Below, one piece after another: positions 5,976 to 13,588 of a stretch of DNA of 64,000 nucleotides. The notes under the pieces are model-generated. The model worked only from the letters and a program-made list of their open reading frames with translations, had not been told where the DNA came from and made no database searches. Position 1 is the stretch's first letter, and every line of letters starts with the position of its first letter. The position numbers were made by a program, and so were the translations under genes. Source of the stretch: Agrobacterium tumefaciens (lineage in GTDB: Bacteria > Pseudomonadota > Alphaproteobacteria > Rhizobiales > Rhizobiaceae); assembly GCA_025560025.1 (NCBI GenBank), contig CP048485.1, positions 868,001 to 932,000 on the forward strand, given 5' to 3'.

Positions 5976-7557
5976 CGCTTCCGATAAACGGCACGCTCTT
6001 GTTCGTGATGTTCTTCAGCGCCGGCGCCGATCCTGTGGCTGCTGCATTCCGCAATGCATTGAAGCCTTGAACCGCTGCACGGTCGGCCACGTTTGCTGCA
6101 CCGAATCCAATAACACCCGGAGCAGCAGCGCCGATAGCGATTCCAGGAGGGCCAAAGACGCTGCCCAATAGCCCGCCAACGGCAGACCCGGCGCCAGCAG
6201 AAACAACGCCGCGCGGGGCAAACTTGCTGAGCCAGTTGACGACGCGCGGCGTCATCTCGCTCTTAGCAAGCTGCCGGATCAAAGCCACTTCCTCACCTGA
6301 AAAACCTTTTTCCTTGCCTTTGGCGATCTGCGTGTAAAGCTGAGACGCCTTGTCGCGAATGGCATTCTGCATACCGGACTGAGAATATTTCGCGCTTTTC
6401 ACGTCAGCGAGGTCGAACAGTTCCTCAATCTTTTGAGCCTTGGCCCGCTTCGCCCAAACCGAGTTTGCCTCCTTGAACAGCTTGAAACCCTGCACGTTGC
6501 CGGTCACATCGTTTGCGGTCGCATTATCCGCAGCAGCATCGATGATGGTTTTCATTCGCATCAACGTGCGTTCGTCCTGCGGCTGGGCGTTCTTCATCGC
6601 AAGATTGACTTCCTGCCGAAGCTCATGGAACTGCGACAGGGATATTGGCTTGCCCCGCAACGCCTGAATGTCTTCGACAATGCCGAGTGTGTTGGGACGC
6701 AGCTTGTCGTTCGGGCGGCCAGCCGCGAACGTCATGTTGTTGATGAGCTTGTCCGTTGTTTGCGGTTTCAGAACGATTTGCGCCTGATCGGCCTGTTGGT
6801 ACAGGTTTTGTGCCATGCTGGTCAGGACATCGACAGACGGTGCATTTACTATGGAAGCATTGCGGGCCGCTGCTCCAGCATAAATATCCGCAGCCTTAGA
6901 TACCCCGGCACCGGTTACGCCGCCAACGAGCGCGCCAAATAGCGCTCCTTCTCCTCTGCCGCCCGGCCTTGCCTCTCCCGCTCCTGTCAACGCCCCATAT
7001 CCAGCCCCTTCGAGCGCTGCGGCTCCTGTCCTGCCGATGACTGGCAAAGAACGACCGGCTAATGTCGCACCAGTGCTGGCAATCGTGCCGCCTGTCGCCA
7101 AACCGCCTGCAAGCTCGCCAACGGTGGATGCAACGGGGTTCTGGCTGCGCATCGCTGCCTTTTTGGCGTCTTCCTGCTTTTGGGCTTCGGAATAGCTGGT
7201 ATTCCCCCCGAGCGAACGGGTCGCAGCTACCGCTTCATCGTCCCAGCCGAACAGCGGAGCACGCTGCGCACCGCTTGAAAATGCATCGATCGATTTTGCG
7301 ATGGGACCGAGCGGGTTGTAAGCCCCGCTGTAAATGCCACTGGAATAATACTTGTCCCGCTCCACTTCCGCTGACCGTTCGGATGCGCCAGGCAGGCGGC
7401 CGGTTTTCGGGGCGGCTTGCTGATCCGGTGTTGCTGGCGCTCTCTGGCCGAGAGCCGCCGCAATCTCGTCCACGGTCTTTTCCTGATCGGCGCGGGACAG
7501 AGAGAGGAAAGAATCGTCTACCTCGACATCGCGACCGTTGATTTCAAGCATAGCCAT
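5929..7557 (-). CDS. phage virion ejection/internal-like protein
   Basis: This 542-aa protein begins with a conserved-looking module (MAMLEINGRDVEVDDSFLSL) seen at the start of long phage particle proteins in Rhizobiales. A Gly/Ala-rich hydrophobic region (about 155-235) follows, then a mostly helical middle, and a second Gly/Ala-rich hydrophobic stretch near 445-500. Long helical proteins with glycine-rich membrane-like segments are typical of podovirus DNA-ejection proteins. The ATG at 7557 shares its A with the upstream stop (TAATG). The match is by composition and layout, so it remains tentative. Confidence 0.55.
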   Translation of the reverse strand: MAMLEINGRDVEVDDSFLSLSRADQEKTVDEIAAALGQRAPATPDQQAAPKTGRLPGASERSAEVERDKYYSSGIYSGAYNPLGPIAKSIDAFSSGAQRAPLFGWDDEAVAATRSLGGNTSYSEAQKQEDAKKAAMRSQNPVASTVGELAGGLATGGTIASTGATLAGRSLPVIGRTGAAALEGAGYGALTGAGEARPGGRGEGALFGALVGGVTGAGVSKAADIYAGAAARNASIVNAPSVDVLTSMAQNLYQQADQAQIVLKPQTTDKLINNMTFAAGRPNDKLRPNTLGIVEDIQALRGKPISLSQFHELRQEVNLAMKNAQPQDERTLMRMKTIIDAAADNATANDVTGNVQGFKLFKEANSVWAKRAKAQKIEELFDLADVKSAKYSQSGMQNAIRDKASQLYTQIAKGKEKGFSGEEVALIRQLAKSEMTPRVVNWLSKFAPRGVVSAGAGSAVGGLLGSVFGPPGIAIGAAAPGVIGFGAANVADRAAVQGFNALRNAAATGSAPALKNITNKSVPFIGSVSGLSASQLPRLKTN

Positions 7558-8660
7558 TATTTCACCCGCCATTTCGTGCCACTGGTCGTGCGGCCGGTAT
7601 CGACCGTCGCCGCGCCGCTGGACGGCACGTATTCGTTGCCAGATGCCTGAGCCTCAAGTTTGCGCACGCCTTCGCTAACGGCGTCGTTGAAGTCATCGAG
7701 CGCTATCTTGAAATCCTTCTCGTTCTGAGCCGTGTTAAGCCGGACATAGGCGTCTTCAGCCTTCTTGCCTTCGAAGTCGGTAATCTGACCGCCGCCTTGC
7801 AGCAACTGGCGAGCCTGAAGGAATGCGCCGCCCTGAAGCTGATTGATCTTGCCTTGCACGCGATTGGATTCCGGCGACCGATTTGGCATGTCGGACCGGA
7901 GCAAAAGGCCACCCGTATTCGGCACGGATCCGAGCATATTCGGCAAGTATGGATCGGTTTTCAAGTCGTTGACCTGTTTGGCCACCATAGCCGCCGTTTG
8001 ACGAGCGGAACCAAGTTGGCCTGCTGCCTCGCCCCGGCTCTTGCCGGAGAGCTTTTCGCGCTCAGCATCAGCAAGGTTTTTCGGCGTCTCAGAAATTCGC
8101 GCGCCGGTCCGGTTGTTAATCGTAAGCGTTCCTGTGCCGGTGTCGATGTTGCTGGTTCCCGGCGTCGGCGTGAAGCCATCCGGCAACTTTGTCTGCTGGA
8201 AGGTGCCGTTTTTCGATAGCTGACCGAGAACAGTGCGTCCCTGTGCATCGGTACCGTACACCGGAGCAAGACCGTATTCGGCATCGTCGGCACCACCGAC
8301 GCCACCCGGCGGCTCAATCCACTGGCGGGTATTGGCATCGTACAGACGTTTTCCAACGGCCATCAGATTGCTTTTCGGCTTCTTAGCTTCCATATCTGCG
8401 GCATAGTGCAGCTTGAAAGCATCTCCGCCGCTGAGCATTCCGCTTTCCACGGCTTGCGCCAGTTCTGGATTTGCAGTCTTCAGGAATTCCACGGTGCGGT
8501 TCAGCTTTCGCGCATCGGAAAATCCCTTTGCGCCGAGCGCCGCCTGTTCAGTGCCGGTTTTGCCGGACAGCAGCCCAAGGCCAGACTGAAGCAGAGCGTC
8601 ACCATTATTGTTCAGCCATGATCCGAAGCCCTGATTTTTGAAGGGTGGGACAGGTGCCAT
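7557..8660 (-). CDS. phage structural/ejection-associated protein
   Basis: This 367-aa protein is rich in Gly, Asn, Gln and Thr. Its C-terminal half is helical (about 205-345) and the middle (about 115-190) resembles a beta repeat region. GAGGAG lies 9 nt before the ATG at 8660. It overlaps the next gene by one base (TAATG), so both are made together. Its position before the ejection-like protein and its similar composition suggest a virion component. No enzymatic motif is visible. Confidence 0.45.
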   Translation of the reverse strand: MAPVPPFKNQGFGSWLNNNGDALLQSGLGLLSGKTGTEQAALGAKGFSDARKLNRTVEFLKTANPELAQAVESGMLSGGDAFKLHYAADMEAKKPKSNLMAVGKRLYDANTRQWIEPPGGVGGADDAEYGLAPVYGTDAQGRTVLGQLSKNGTFQQTKLPDGFTPTPGTSNIDTGTGTLTINNRTGARISETPKNLADAEREKLSGKSRGEAAGQLGSARQTAAMVAKQVNDLKTDPYLPNMLGSVPNTGGLLLRSDMPNRSPESNRVQGKINQLQGGAFLQARQLLQGGGQITDFEGKKAEDAYVRLNTAQNEKDFKIALDDFNDAVSEGVRKLEAQASGNEYVPSSGAATVDTGRTTSGTKWRVK

Positions 8661-8662
8661 GT

Positions 8663-8902
8663 TCAAGCACTCCTCATGTTTGCGTTACCGAAGTCACCGC
8701 TGCTGAACACGCCGGGGAACTCTTGGCCGGAGGCTCGGAGTTTTTCGGCTGCTGCTCGCAACACGAACTCGTTCACGGAAAGCCCCTCGCGCTGCGTTGC
8801 GTCGAAAAGGGCTGTTCTGAAACCGGCGGTCACCCGGTTATCTCGCAGCATCAGATTTACAATCTCGGCTTTGGGCTGCCGCTGGCGCTTGGCTTCTTTC
8901 AT
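8663..8902 (-). CDS. ribbon-helix-helix-like small DNA-binding protein
   Basis: This 79-aa protein contains a basic N-terminus (KEAKRQRQPK) and an Arc/CopG-like pattern (VTAGFRTALFDATQ, then GLSVNEFVLRAAAEKL). AAGGAGG lies 7 nt before the ATG at 8902. Dyads in its promoter (8929-8960) would fit self-repression. It ends 2 nt before the structural-like gene begins, so it may control or lead that late operon. Confidence 0.55.
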   Translation of the reverse strand: MKEAKRQRQPKAEIVNLMLRDNRVTAGFRTALFDATQREGLSVNEFVLRAAAEKLRASGQEFPGVFSSGDFGNANMRSA

Positions 8903-8928
8903 CAGAGCCTCCTTGAAACTCAAATCAC

Positions 8929-8960
8929 GAGAATCATAGGCTATTCTCTACCCCTTGGGG
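8929..8960 (-). promoter_or_regulatory. two adjacent dyads upstream of the RHH-like gene
   Basis: GAGAAT (8929-8934) pairs with ATTCTC (8943-8948), and CCCC (8951-8954) pairs with GGGG (8957-8960). They lie in the 95-bp gap before the ribbon-helix-helix-like gene and are candidate operators. Nothing else is recognised in the gap. Confidence 0.4.
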
Positions 8961-8997
8961 ATTTGACATGTGTGGACATTTGGCGGTTTTCTCGGGT

Positions 8998-9282
8998 TCA
9001 AAGGGGAACGCCGATGCGGTCGATATAGCGGCGAACGTCTGGGTGTGACCTGTTGCCGCTCCGAAGCAACTCAAGCGTTGCGTGGTCGCCCTCCATTACC
9101 ATCTCAAGCGCGACGGCGGAAATCTGCAACGGAGCGCCCGGGGCAGACTGACGCCCAATGCCGTGCTGCCGGTTCCATCGGCGGATAGTTCGGGGGCAGA
9201 CCGCCGCCCGGTGTGCCGCCTCGTTAATCCTGATTATCTCATCTGGTCGCATCGGAACCGGCGTTCGTGCAGATTCGATCAA
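8998..9282 (-). CDS. helix-turn-helix protein (prophage)
   Basis: This 94-aa protein has a MerR/excisionase-like helix-turn-helix (IIRINEAAHRAAVCPRTIRR then WNRQ). The TTG start at 9282 overlaps the upstream stop (TTGA) and has GAGGG 7 nt before it, so TTG is preferred to the in-frame ATG at 9252. It is the last gene of the coupled early operon. A DNA-binding role in phage regulation is likely from the fold. Confidence 0.55.
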   Translation of the reverse strand: MIESARTPVPMRPDEIIRINEAAHRAAVCPRTIRRWNRQHGIGRQSAPGAPLQISAVALEMVMEGDHATLELLRSGNRSHPDVRRYIDRIGVPL

Positions 9283-9563
9283 TGAAAGGCCCTCTTCATC
9301 GTGCGATCCACTACCCGGACGCCCAGTCGCTGAGCCCAAGCCTTCGCATGTCGTCGAGCTTCTTCTGCGCATTGGCCCATCCATAATCCTTGCCGCTCTC
9401 CGTCATCAAATGACAGCTCTACGAGGCAGAATGTCGGTGCGTTAAAAAACGGAATTATGCCTTGCGGGTCGCTATCGTTATCGCGAAACACGCCGGTTAT
9501 CTGAGTTTGCACGATTTCGATTTGTTCGAATACGTCACCCACCAACACAAAATTTTCGTTCAT
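9279..9563 (-). CDS. hypothetical protein (prophage early operon)
   Basis: This 94-aa soluble protein is not recognised. GGAGG lies 8 nt before the ATG at 9563. Both ends are coupled: its start overlaps the upstream stop (ATGA) and its stop overlaps the next start (TTGA). The acidic N-terminal half and basic C-terminus (GVRVVDRTMKRAFH) give no functional clue. Confidence 0.55.
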   Translation of the reverse strand: MNENFVLVGDVFEQIEIVQTQITGVFRDNDSDPQGIIPFFNAPTFCLVELSFDDGERQGLWMGQCAEEARRHAKAWAQRLGVRVVDRTMKRAFH

Positions 9564-9847
9564 GGTGCAGCCCTCCAACCGCGGACGGTACGCACGATCA
9601 AGAAATCATTCTCGGAAGCTTTCGACTTGCGAGGGTGTCGTAGGTGAAAAAGAGAGTTTGAGGCTTTCACCCCTTCAAGAGCAAAAACACCTTGCTGCGA
9701 ATGAGCGGTCGATTTTTTTGTTTTCGCGTAAAAAGTCTTTTTCTTTGTTTTTGTCTTTTTCTCTGTCTTGTTTCCATCTCCCTCTACATCTCTATCTCCA
9801 TCTCTGTATATCGAAAGGCTTTGGATAGGCTTTGCAAAGGGTATCAT
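9560..9847 (-). CDS. Lys-rich hypothetical protein (prophage replication operon)
   Basis: This 95-aa frame has an unusual centre of Lys/Thr runs (KTEKKTKTKKKTF) and a basic C-terminus. It could look like a chance frame, but GGAGG lies 6 nt before its ATG and both ends overlap neighbours by ATGA, which strongly suggests translation. Many phage replication proteins contain such charged linkers. It may therefore be a separately translated C-terminal module of the preceding replication-like protein. Confidence 0.5.
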   Translation of the reverse strand: MIPFAKPIQSLSIYRDGDRDVEGDGNKTEKKTKTKKKTFYAKTKKSTAHSQQGVFALEGVKASNSLFHLRHPRKSKASENDFLIVRTVRGWRAAP

Positions 9848-10329
9848 CGGAAGCCTCCATTAAGGTATCTGGTTGATGCCAGCCGGTCGGGCATGCCGAG
9901 CACGTTCGAGGCTGCTTTGTCAGTCTCCTGCTTGTCCGCAAAGTCACGAGATACTTCAAACTCGAGCTGGGTGGACGCCCGCAAAGCGTCACTTTCAATA
10001 GCTGCTATGACACGCTCTATCCCCAGTGCATGCTTTCGGTTGGTAGGCGGATTCGTGTCAAACCAACCACACACGAACACCTCAAAAGTTTCGGGGTCGC
10101 CTATAACCAAACCCGAGTTCTTCAGGGCGGCTAAAGCGCTGCGATATTGCTCTCCTTGCCATCCCAAATCATCTACGGCATATCCTTCAGGTAAACGGAA
10201 GCAACCTGTGATGTTCTGGTGTTCGCACGTCATGAGATAGAGCATCAACAGCCTCGCCTCATCGGTCGGGAGCGCCTTGAAAGCTTTGTTGCGCCAAATT
10301 TTGGGGGAAACCTTTGTGAAATCGCGCAT
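9844..10329 (-). CDS. phage replication-type helix-turn-helix protein
   Basis: This 161-aa protein begins with a DnaD/replisome-organiser-like N-terminal pattern (KVSPKIWRNKAFKALP then TDEARLLMLYLM), found in phage replication proteins. Residues about 60-110 resemble the winged portion (SALAALKNSGLVIGDPETFEVFV). Its start shares a base with the upstream stop (TGATG) and its end overlaps the Lys-rich protein by ATGA. It probably helps load the replication machinery at a phage origin. A helicase or primase is not visible in the window. Confidence 0.6.
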   Translation of the reverse strand: MRDFTKVSPKIWRNKAFKALPTDEARLLMLYLMTCEHQNITGCFRLPEGYAVDDLGWQGEQYRSALAALKNSGLVIGDPETFEVFVCGWFDTNPPTNRKHALGIERVIAAIESDALRASTQLEFEVSRDFADKQETDKAASNVLGMPDRLASTRYLNGGFR

Positions 10330-10511
10330 CAGCCGTACACCTTCCGATTAACTCGGAAGTTCTGCGCCAGCTTGCACGCCTCGCATGCTTGAAGGGCAGA
10401 AAGACCAAATTCAGCTTTCAGGGTTGGAACCGCCTGGGGCGGCGGCTCCTTTTGTTCGGCAAGCCATTGGGCTGCACGTATAACCTTTGGGTTATTTTTC
10501 GGCTCCCTCAT
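10329..10511 (-). CDS. hypothetical protein (prophage replication operon)
   Basis: This 60-aa basic protein is helical (NPKVIRAAQWLAEQ and LSALQACEACKLAQ). The start overlaps the preceding stop by ATGA and the stop overlaps the next start by TGATG. It could be a small helix-turn-helix protein. The family is not recognised. Confidence 0.55.
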   Translation of the reverse strand: MREPKNNPKVIRAAQWLAEQKEPPPQAVPTLKAEFGLSALQACEACKLAQNFRVNRKVYG

Positions 10512-10822
10512 GCGGCGGCCCTCCCATCTGTCTCGGAGGCTTCAGCCGGGATTATCTCGACTTCGGTATGCAGCAGGTAGCGCGCGTGCGACCCGGGGAA
10601 GGGGCCGTCGTGAGCTTCGTTCACTGTCTCGATAACAAGGCCGAAATCCTTACGCAGCCGATGAATATATGCGGACCAACGCGGGCCGGGATGATCGATC
10701 GGAGTGCAGCCGTGCTTGCCGGCGTCAACAAGGTTCTTAAGCGCCCAGCCAAATCGGCCAATGAGCTTGAACGGCTGCCCGTCAGGGAGAACACGGGCGG
10801 TTGTGATGATACGTTTCGTCAT
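10508..10822 (-). CDS. winged-helix protein (HTH_39-like)
   Basis: This 104-aa protein contains a winged-helix domain (LVDAGKHGCTPIDHPGPR, then a recognition-helix segment and the wing VIETVNE...ARYLLHTEVEII). It resembles the phage winged-helix domain family HTH_39. GGAGG lies 9 nt before the ATG at 10822. It is coupled on both sides by ATGA. It probably acts in early gene control or replication. Confidence 0.6.
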   Translation of the reverse strand: MTKRIITTARVLPDGQPFKLIGRFGWALKNLVDAGKHGCTPIDHPGPRWSAYIHRLRKDFGLVIETVNEAHDGPFPGSHARYLLHTEVEIIPAEASETDGRAAA

Positions 10823-11034
10823 GCTGCCAGACCTCCAAGGCCGTGAAGCTGGCAAATGGTCTTCGCATGCCAGAAGGACACGCGGCACCGACGCATGACG
10901 GACTTGACCGCCAGCAATTCAGATTGATTTTCGGGGGTGGATTCTGTAGGGTTCCAAGCATCAAGCCCAGCCAGAGCATTGATATTGGAACCCGGTTTAG
11001 CGCCTGCCAGCGCGGCCGGGTTTTCCGTTTTCAT
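10819..11034 (-). CDS. hypothetical protein (prophage early operon)
   Basis: This 71-aa protein has a disordered N-terminal half and a short basic Cys-containing helix (VMRRCRVSFWHAKTICQLHG). GAGG precedes the ATG. It lies 9 nt after the AlpA-like gene and overlaps the winged-helix gene by ATGA. The function is unknown. Confidence 0.5.
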   Translation of the reverse strand: MKTENPAALAGAKPGSNINALAGLDAWNPTESTPENQSELLAVKSVMRRCRVSFWHAKTICQLHGLGGLAA

Positions 11035-11043
11035 CAGGACACC

Positions 11044-11256
11044 TCAAGCGGCGCGCTGCTGTTTCGCGGCTTCAATGGCGCCGAGAATTTCAGACTGAGG
11101 AAAGCGGCTTGTTCGGCCGAGCTTGACCGGCTTTTGAAGTGTGCCGTCGTTTACTCGGTTCCAAACCGAAGCCCGGGAGATGCCAAGAAGTGCACCCACT
11201 TCCTTGTCGGTCAAGAGCCGATCGGCAAAAGGGAGATTGCTATTTGTCGCATCCAT
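11044..11256 (-). CDS. AlpA/excisionase-type helix-turn-helix regulator
   Basis: This 70-aa protein carries a MerR-like HTH (LLTDKEVGALLGISRASVWN then RVNDGTLQKPVKLGRTSRF) that matches AlpA-family phage regulators and excisionases. Such proteins activate or direct prophage excision. It is the first gene of the leftward early operon. Its promoter region (11265-11324) contains two dyads, so it is probably repressed during lysogeny. No repressor gene is recognised in the window. Confidence 0.75.
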   Translation of the reverse strand: MDATNSNLPFADRLLTDKEVGALLGISRASVWNRVNDGTLQKPVKLGRTSRFPQSEILGAIEAAKQQRAA

Positions 11257-11264
11257 GTGATTTA

Positions 11265-11324
11265 CCTCGTTAGGCTGCGCGGTTAACGAGGATTAGACTA
11301 TGGTAGACGAAATGCGCAGTCTAA
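11265..11324. promoter_or_regulatory. two dyad operators upstream of the AlpA-like gene
   Basis: CCTCGTTA (11265-11272) pairs with TAACGAGG (11284-11291), and TTAGACT (11293-11299) pairs with AGTCTAA (11318-11324). They lie back to back in the control region of the early operon, as phage operators often do. The binding protein is unknown. Confidence 0.55.
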
Positions 11325-11332
11325 ACAAACAC

Positions 11333-11403
11333 TTGCGCGCGATTGCGCGCGCTTGCCCGGCTTCTGCGCAGGCCTTGCGCGGCTTCTGCTCGACGGTTGC
11401 GCG
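11333..11403. repeat. iteron-like TTGCGCG repeats
   Basis: TTGCGCG occurs at 11333, 11343, 11375 and 11397, with a variant TTGCCCG at 11353. The spacings are 10, 10, 22 and 22 bp, about one and two helix turns. The units at 11353 and 11375 are near-identical 22-bp repeats. This could be a replication-initiator or repressor binding array. Confidence 0.5.
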
Positions 11404-11405
11404 GA

Positions 11406-12296
11406 TTATTGATCGTATTTCCCAGCGTTCTTTAACTCATATACTCTACGGGATACGCCTGAAGATATGCCCTCAAGAGCGCAAGCTTTCTGGTGAAGAT
11501 TTCGCGTTATATGGCCGTTCCGTTCAGCTTTGATCTGATCATAAATCGCGGAGGCCTTGTCCTCTATCGCTTTGACAGCATCGCTGTTGGTAGGCTTCGG
11601 CGGCGGCGGCAAAAGCGCCTCAAGATCGGCTTCTTTGACGAAAATATGTTCATACCCATTGCCAGCAAAACCAGAGCCATAAGGCGCGGCCGGGTTCATC
11701 CGGCACATGGTGAGACGGTTTTCTATGTCGGGTACATTCCACCACTCTTTAGGCCGTAGCGATGAGAATGCGCCCCCATGCGTCGGCAGCGTCACATATC
11801 CAAGCTTGCCGTCTCGCAGCGCATCCTTCACAAGACCGACAACACGCGCCCATCGGTCTTTAGCTTTGATCCGTTTTCGGTTCTCTTCGGGTATCAAGCT
11901 TCTCCCATATAGTACGGCCTCGTCGCTTAGTACTCGGCGCGTTCCAACACGGTCATCAGGTGAAATGGGGCTTGATCTAGCAGTCTGAAGAGGGAGCAGT
12001 AATTCAAACGTTTCGACTTTCCACGAAAGCTTAGAGGGGTCCGTAGAGGCGATTAAAGCGGATAGCTCGCGCAGGTAATCTTCGTAAGCCCGCTGGTAAG
12101 CGCCACCAGCGAGCCCGCGCGCAATCAAGTCCTGCGGCGTCTCTATCGGAGGCGCGGTAAAAAGTTCGTTTCCCGCCCATTCGTCTGCATAGGTCGCCTT
12201 GCCGATGCGCCGTATGGCGCGGGCTAAGAATACAAACCCATATGCATCATCCGGCCACAAATTCGGTTTTGACCAGAACTGATAACGTTCATTCAT
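11406..12296 (-). CDS. hypothetical protein (prophage)
   Basis: This 296-aa soluble protein is not recognised. It has a Trp/aromatic-rich N-terminus (MNERYQFWSKPNLWPDD), a long mixed middle, and a helical C-terminal region after a Pro-rich linker (LLPPPPKPTN, about 227-236). It lies between the integrase and the early control region, a usual place for excision, immunity or accessory genes. The ATG at 12296 is chosen over a nearby upstream in-frame start for its context. Confidence 0.6.
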   Translation of the reverse strand: MNERYQFWSKPNLWPDDAYGFVFLARAIRRIGKATYADEWAGNELFTAPPIETPQDLIARGLAGGAYQRAYEDYLRELSALIASTDPSKLSWKVETFELLLPLQTARSSPISPDDRVGTRRVLSDEAVLYGRSLIPEENRKRIKAKDRWARVVGLVKDALRDGKLGYVTLPTHGGAFSSLRPKEWWNVPDIENRLTMCRMNPAAPYGSGFAGNGYEHIFVKEADLEALLPPPPKPTNSDAVKAIEDKASAIYDQIKAERNGHITRNLHQKACALEGISSGVSRRVYELKNAGKYDQ

Positions 12297-12391
12297 TCGC
12301 TGCACTCCGCGAAAGCACCAGATACCGCAGGGAAACCAAAGGTGCAGTGGCTTGTCGGATGGCCGTCCTATACCTACGGATTCGAAATCCT

Positions 12392-13588
12392 CTATCCTTC
12401 AGCAACCAGCCGCAGGACTTGCCCGCCCTTACCCGTCACATGCTTTGCCCAGCGCTCAAGAAGCTTGCGGCGCTGCTCTAGGAAATCAGTGCGCCGATAA
12501 GCTCGCTCAACTTTACCGCCCACGGTATGCGCAAGCGTTGTTTCCGCGATGTCATGTGGTGTGTCGGTGGTTTCAGCGATCCAATCCCTTAATGACGAGC
12601 GGAAGCCGTGGGGGCGATAAGGCATCTTAGCCCGCTCCATCAGCCTGGACATCGTGGCATCAGAAATGACGCCTTTTTTGACGCTGGGGAAAAGAAACCC
12701 ATCACGAGCCAAAGGTGTGGCGGCTTTCACGACTTCAAGCGCTTCAGGGGGCAGGGGAACGCGAAAGTCGGGCGTCTTGCCTTTCCGGCCCTTCATTGTC
12801 TCCCCTGGTATCGTCCACACGTCGTCATCGACCTGGGAAAGATGGAGAAAGCGCAACGGGCGAGAGCGAACGCCTGTCAGGATAAGAAGGCGGAGGGCTA
12901 GATGGGTTATCGAGCCATCAGAGAGACGCTCGTAGAAAGCTGGCACATCTTGCCAAGGCATTGCTGGGATATTTGTCGCGTCGTGGCGCTGTTGGCCGAG
13001 TAATGCACGCGCTTTTGCCGTCGCTTGCAAATCCACGTCTAGACCAAGAGCTGCTGCATGTCTCATGCAGATATCCAGGCGATTGAGTGCCTTTTGAGCC
13101 GTGGCCGCTTTGGTATGCCAGATGGGTGAGAGTGTATCGCGAATTTGCGTCTGTTCGATCTCGGCAACGGGCGTCTTCCCAAGCCTCGGCAGAACATGAA
13201 TCTCTAGAGGACTGAACCAGCGCCCCGCTTTACCATCATCTTTCAGTTCCGCCTTCCTGCTTTCAAATGCATCCTCGGCAACGTCCTTTAGAAGATGAAG
13301 ACGTTTGGCGGCTTCTCGCCTCCGTTTCTCGCGTTGGGTAATTGGATCCAAGCCAGAGCGGATAACAGCACGCCAGCGTTCCGCGCCTTCACGCGCCTCT
13401 TTCAATGAGACTTCCGCAATAGCGCCTAGACCCATTTCCCGGCGCCGTCCGTGGATAGTGAAACGCAACACCCATTGGCCGCCGCCATCTTCGCGCTTGA
13501 AAAGCCAAAGGCCGCCACCGTCTGCGTGCTTTCCGGCCGAAGAGTTCTTTACCGAAAGCGCCGAAAGCCTGTTGAGAGTGCGCACCAC
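12392..13588 (-). CDS. prophage tyrosine integrase (P4-like)
   Basis: This protein of about 398 aa has the usual order: an N-terminal DUF4102-like arm-binding domain (RTLNRLSALSVKNSSAGKHA, GGGLWLFK), a SAM-like core-binding domain (about 110-200) and a C-terminal catalytic domain. The active-site residues are visible: Arg in LTGVRSRP, HGFR, the second His in LAHTVGGK and Tyr in ERAYRRTDF. It catalyses site-specific integration and excision. The start is uncertain among GTG 13588, GTG 13585 and upstream TTG codons; AAAGGTGG lies just before. The gene marks the right end of the prophage. Confidence 0.9.
   Translation of the reverse strand: MVRTLNRLSALSVKNSSAGKHADGGGLWLFKREDGGGQWVLRFTIHGRRREMGLGAIAEVSLKEAREGAERWRAVIRSGLDPITQREKRRREAAKRLHLLKDVAEDAFESRKAELKDDGKAGRWFSPLEIHVLPRLGKTPVAEIEQTQIRDTLSPIWHTKAATAQKALNRLDICMRHAAALGLDVDLQATAKARALLGQQRHDATNIPAMPWQDVPAFYERLSDGSITHLALRLLILTGVRSRPLRFLHLSQVDDDVWTIPGETMKGRKGKTPDFRVPLPPEALEVVKAATPLARDGFLFPSVKKGVISDATMSRLMERAKMPYRPHGFRSSLRDWIAETTDTPHDIAETTLAHTVGGKVERAYRRTDFLEQRRKLLERWAKHVTGKGGQVLRLVAEG

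Noticed and set aside
11300..11533. Plus-strand 77-aa frame with a fair ribosome site (GAGG) across the iteron-like repeats
   Set aside because: It overlaps the 3' end of the minus-strand 296-aa gene by 128 bp, and much of it is the repeat array itself.
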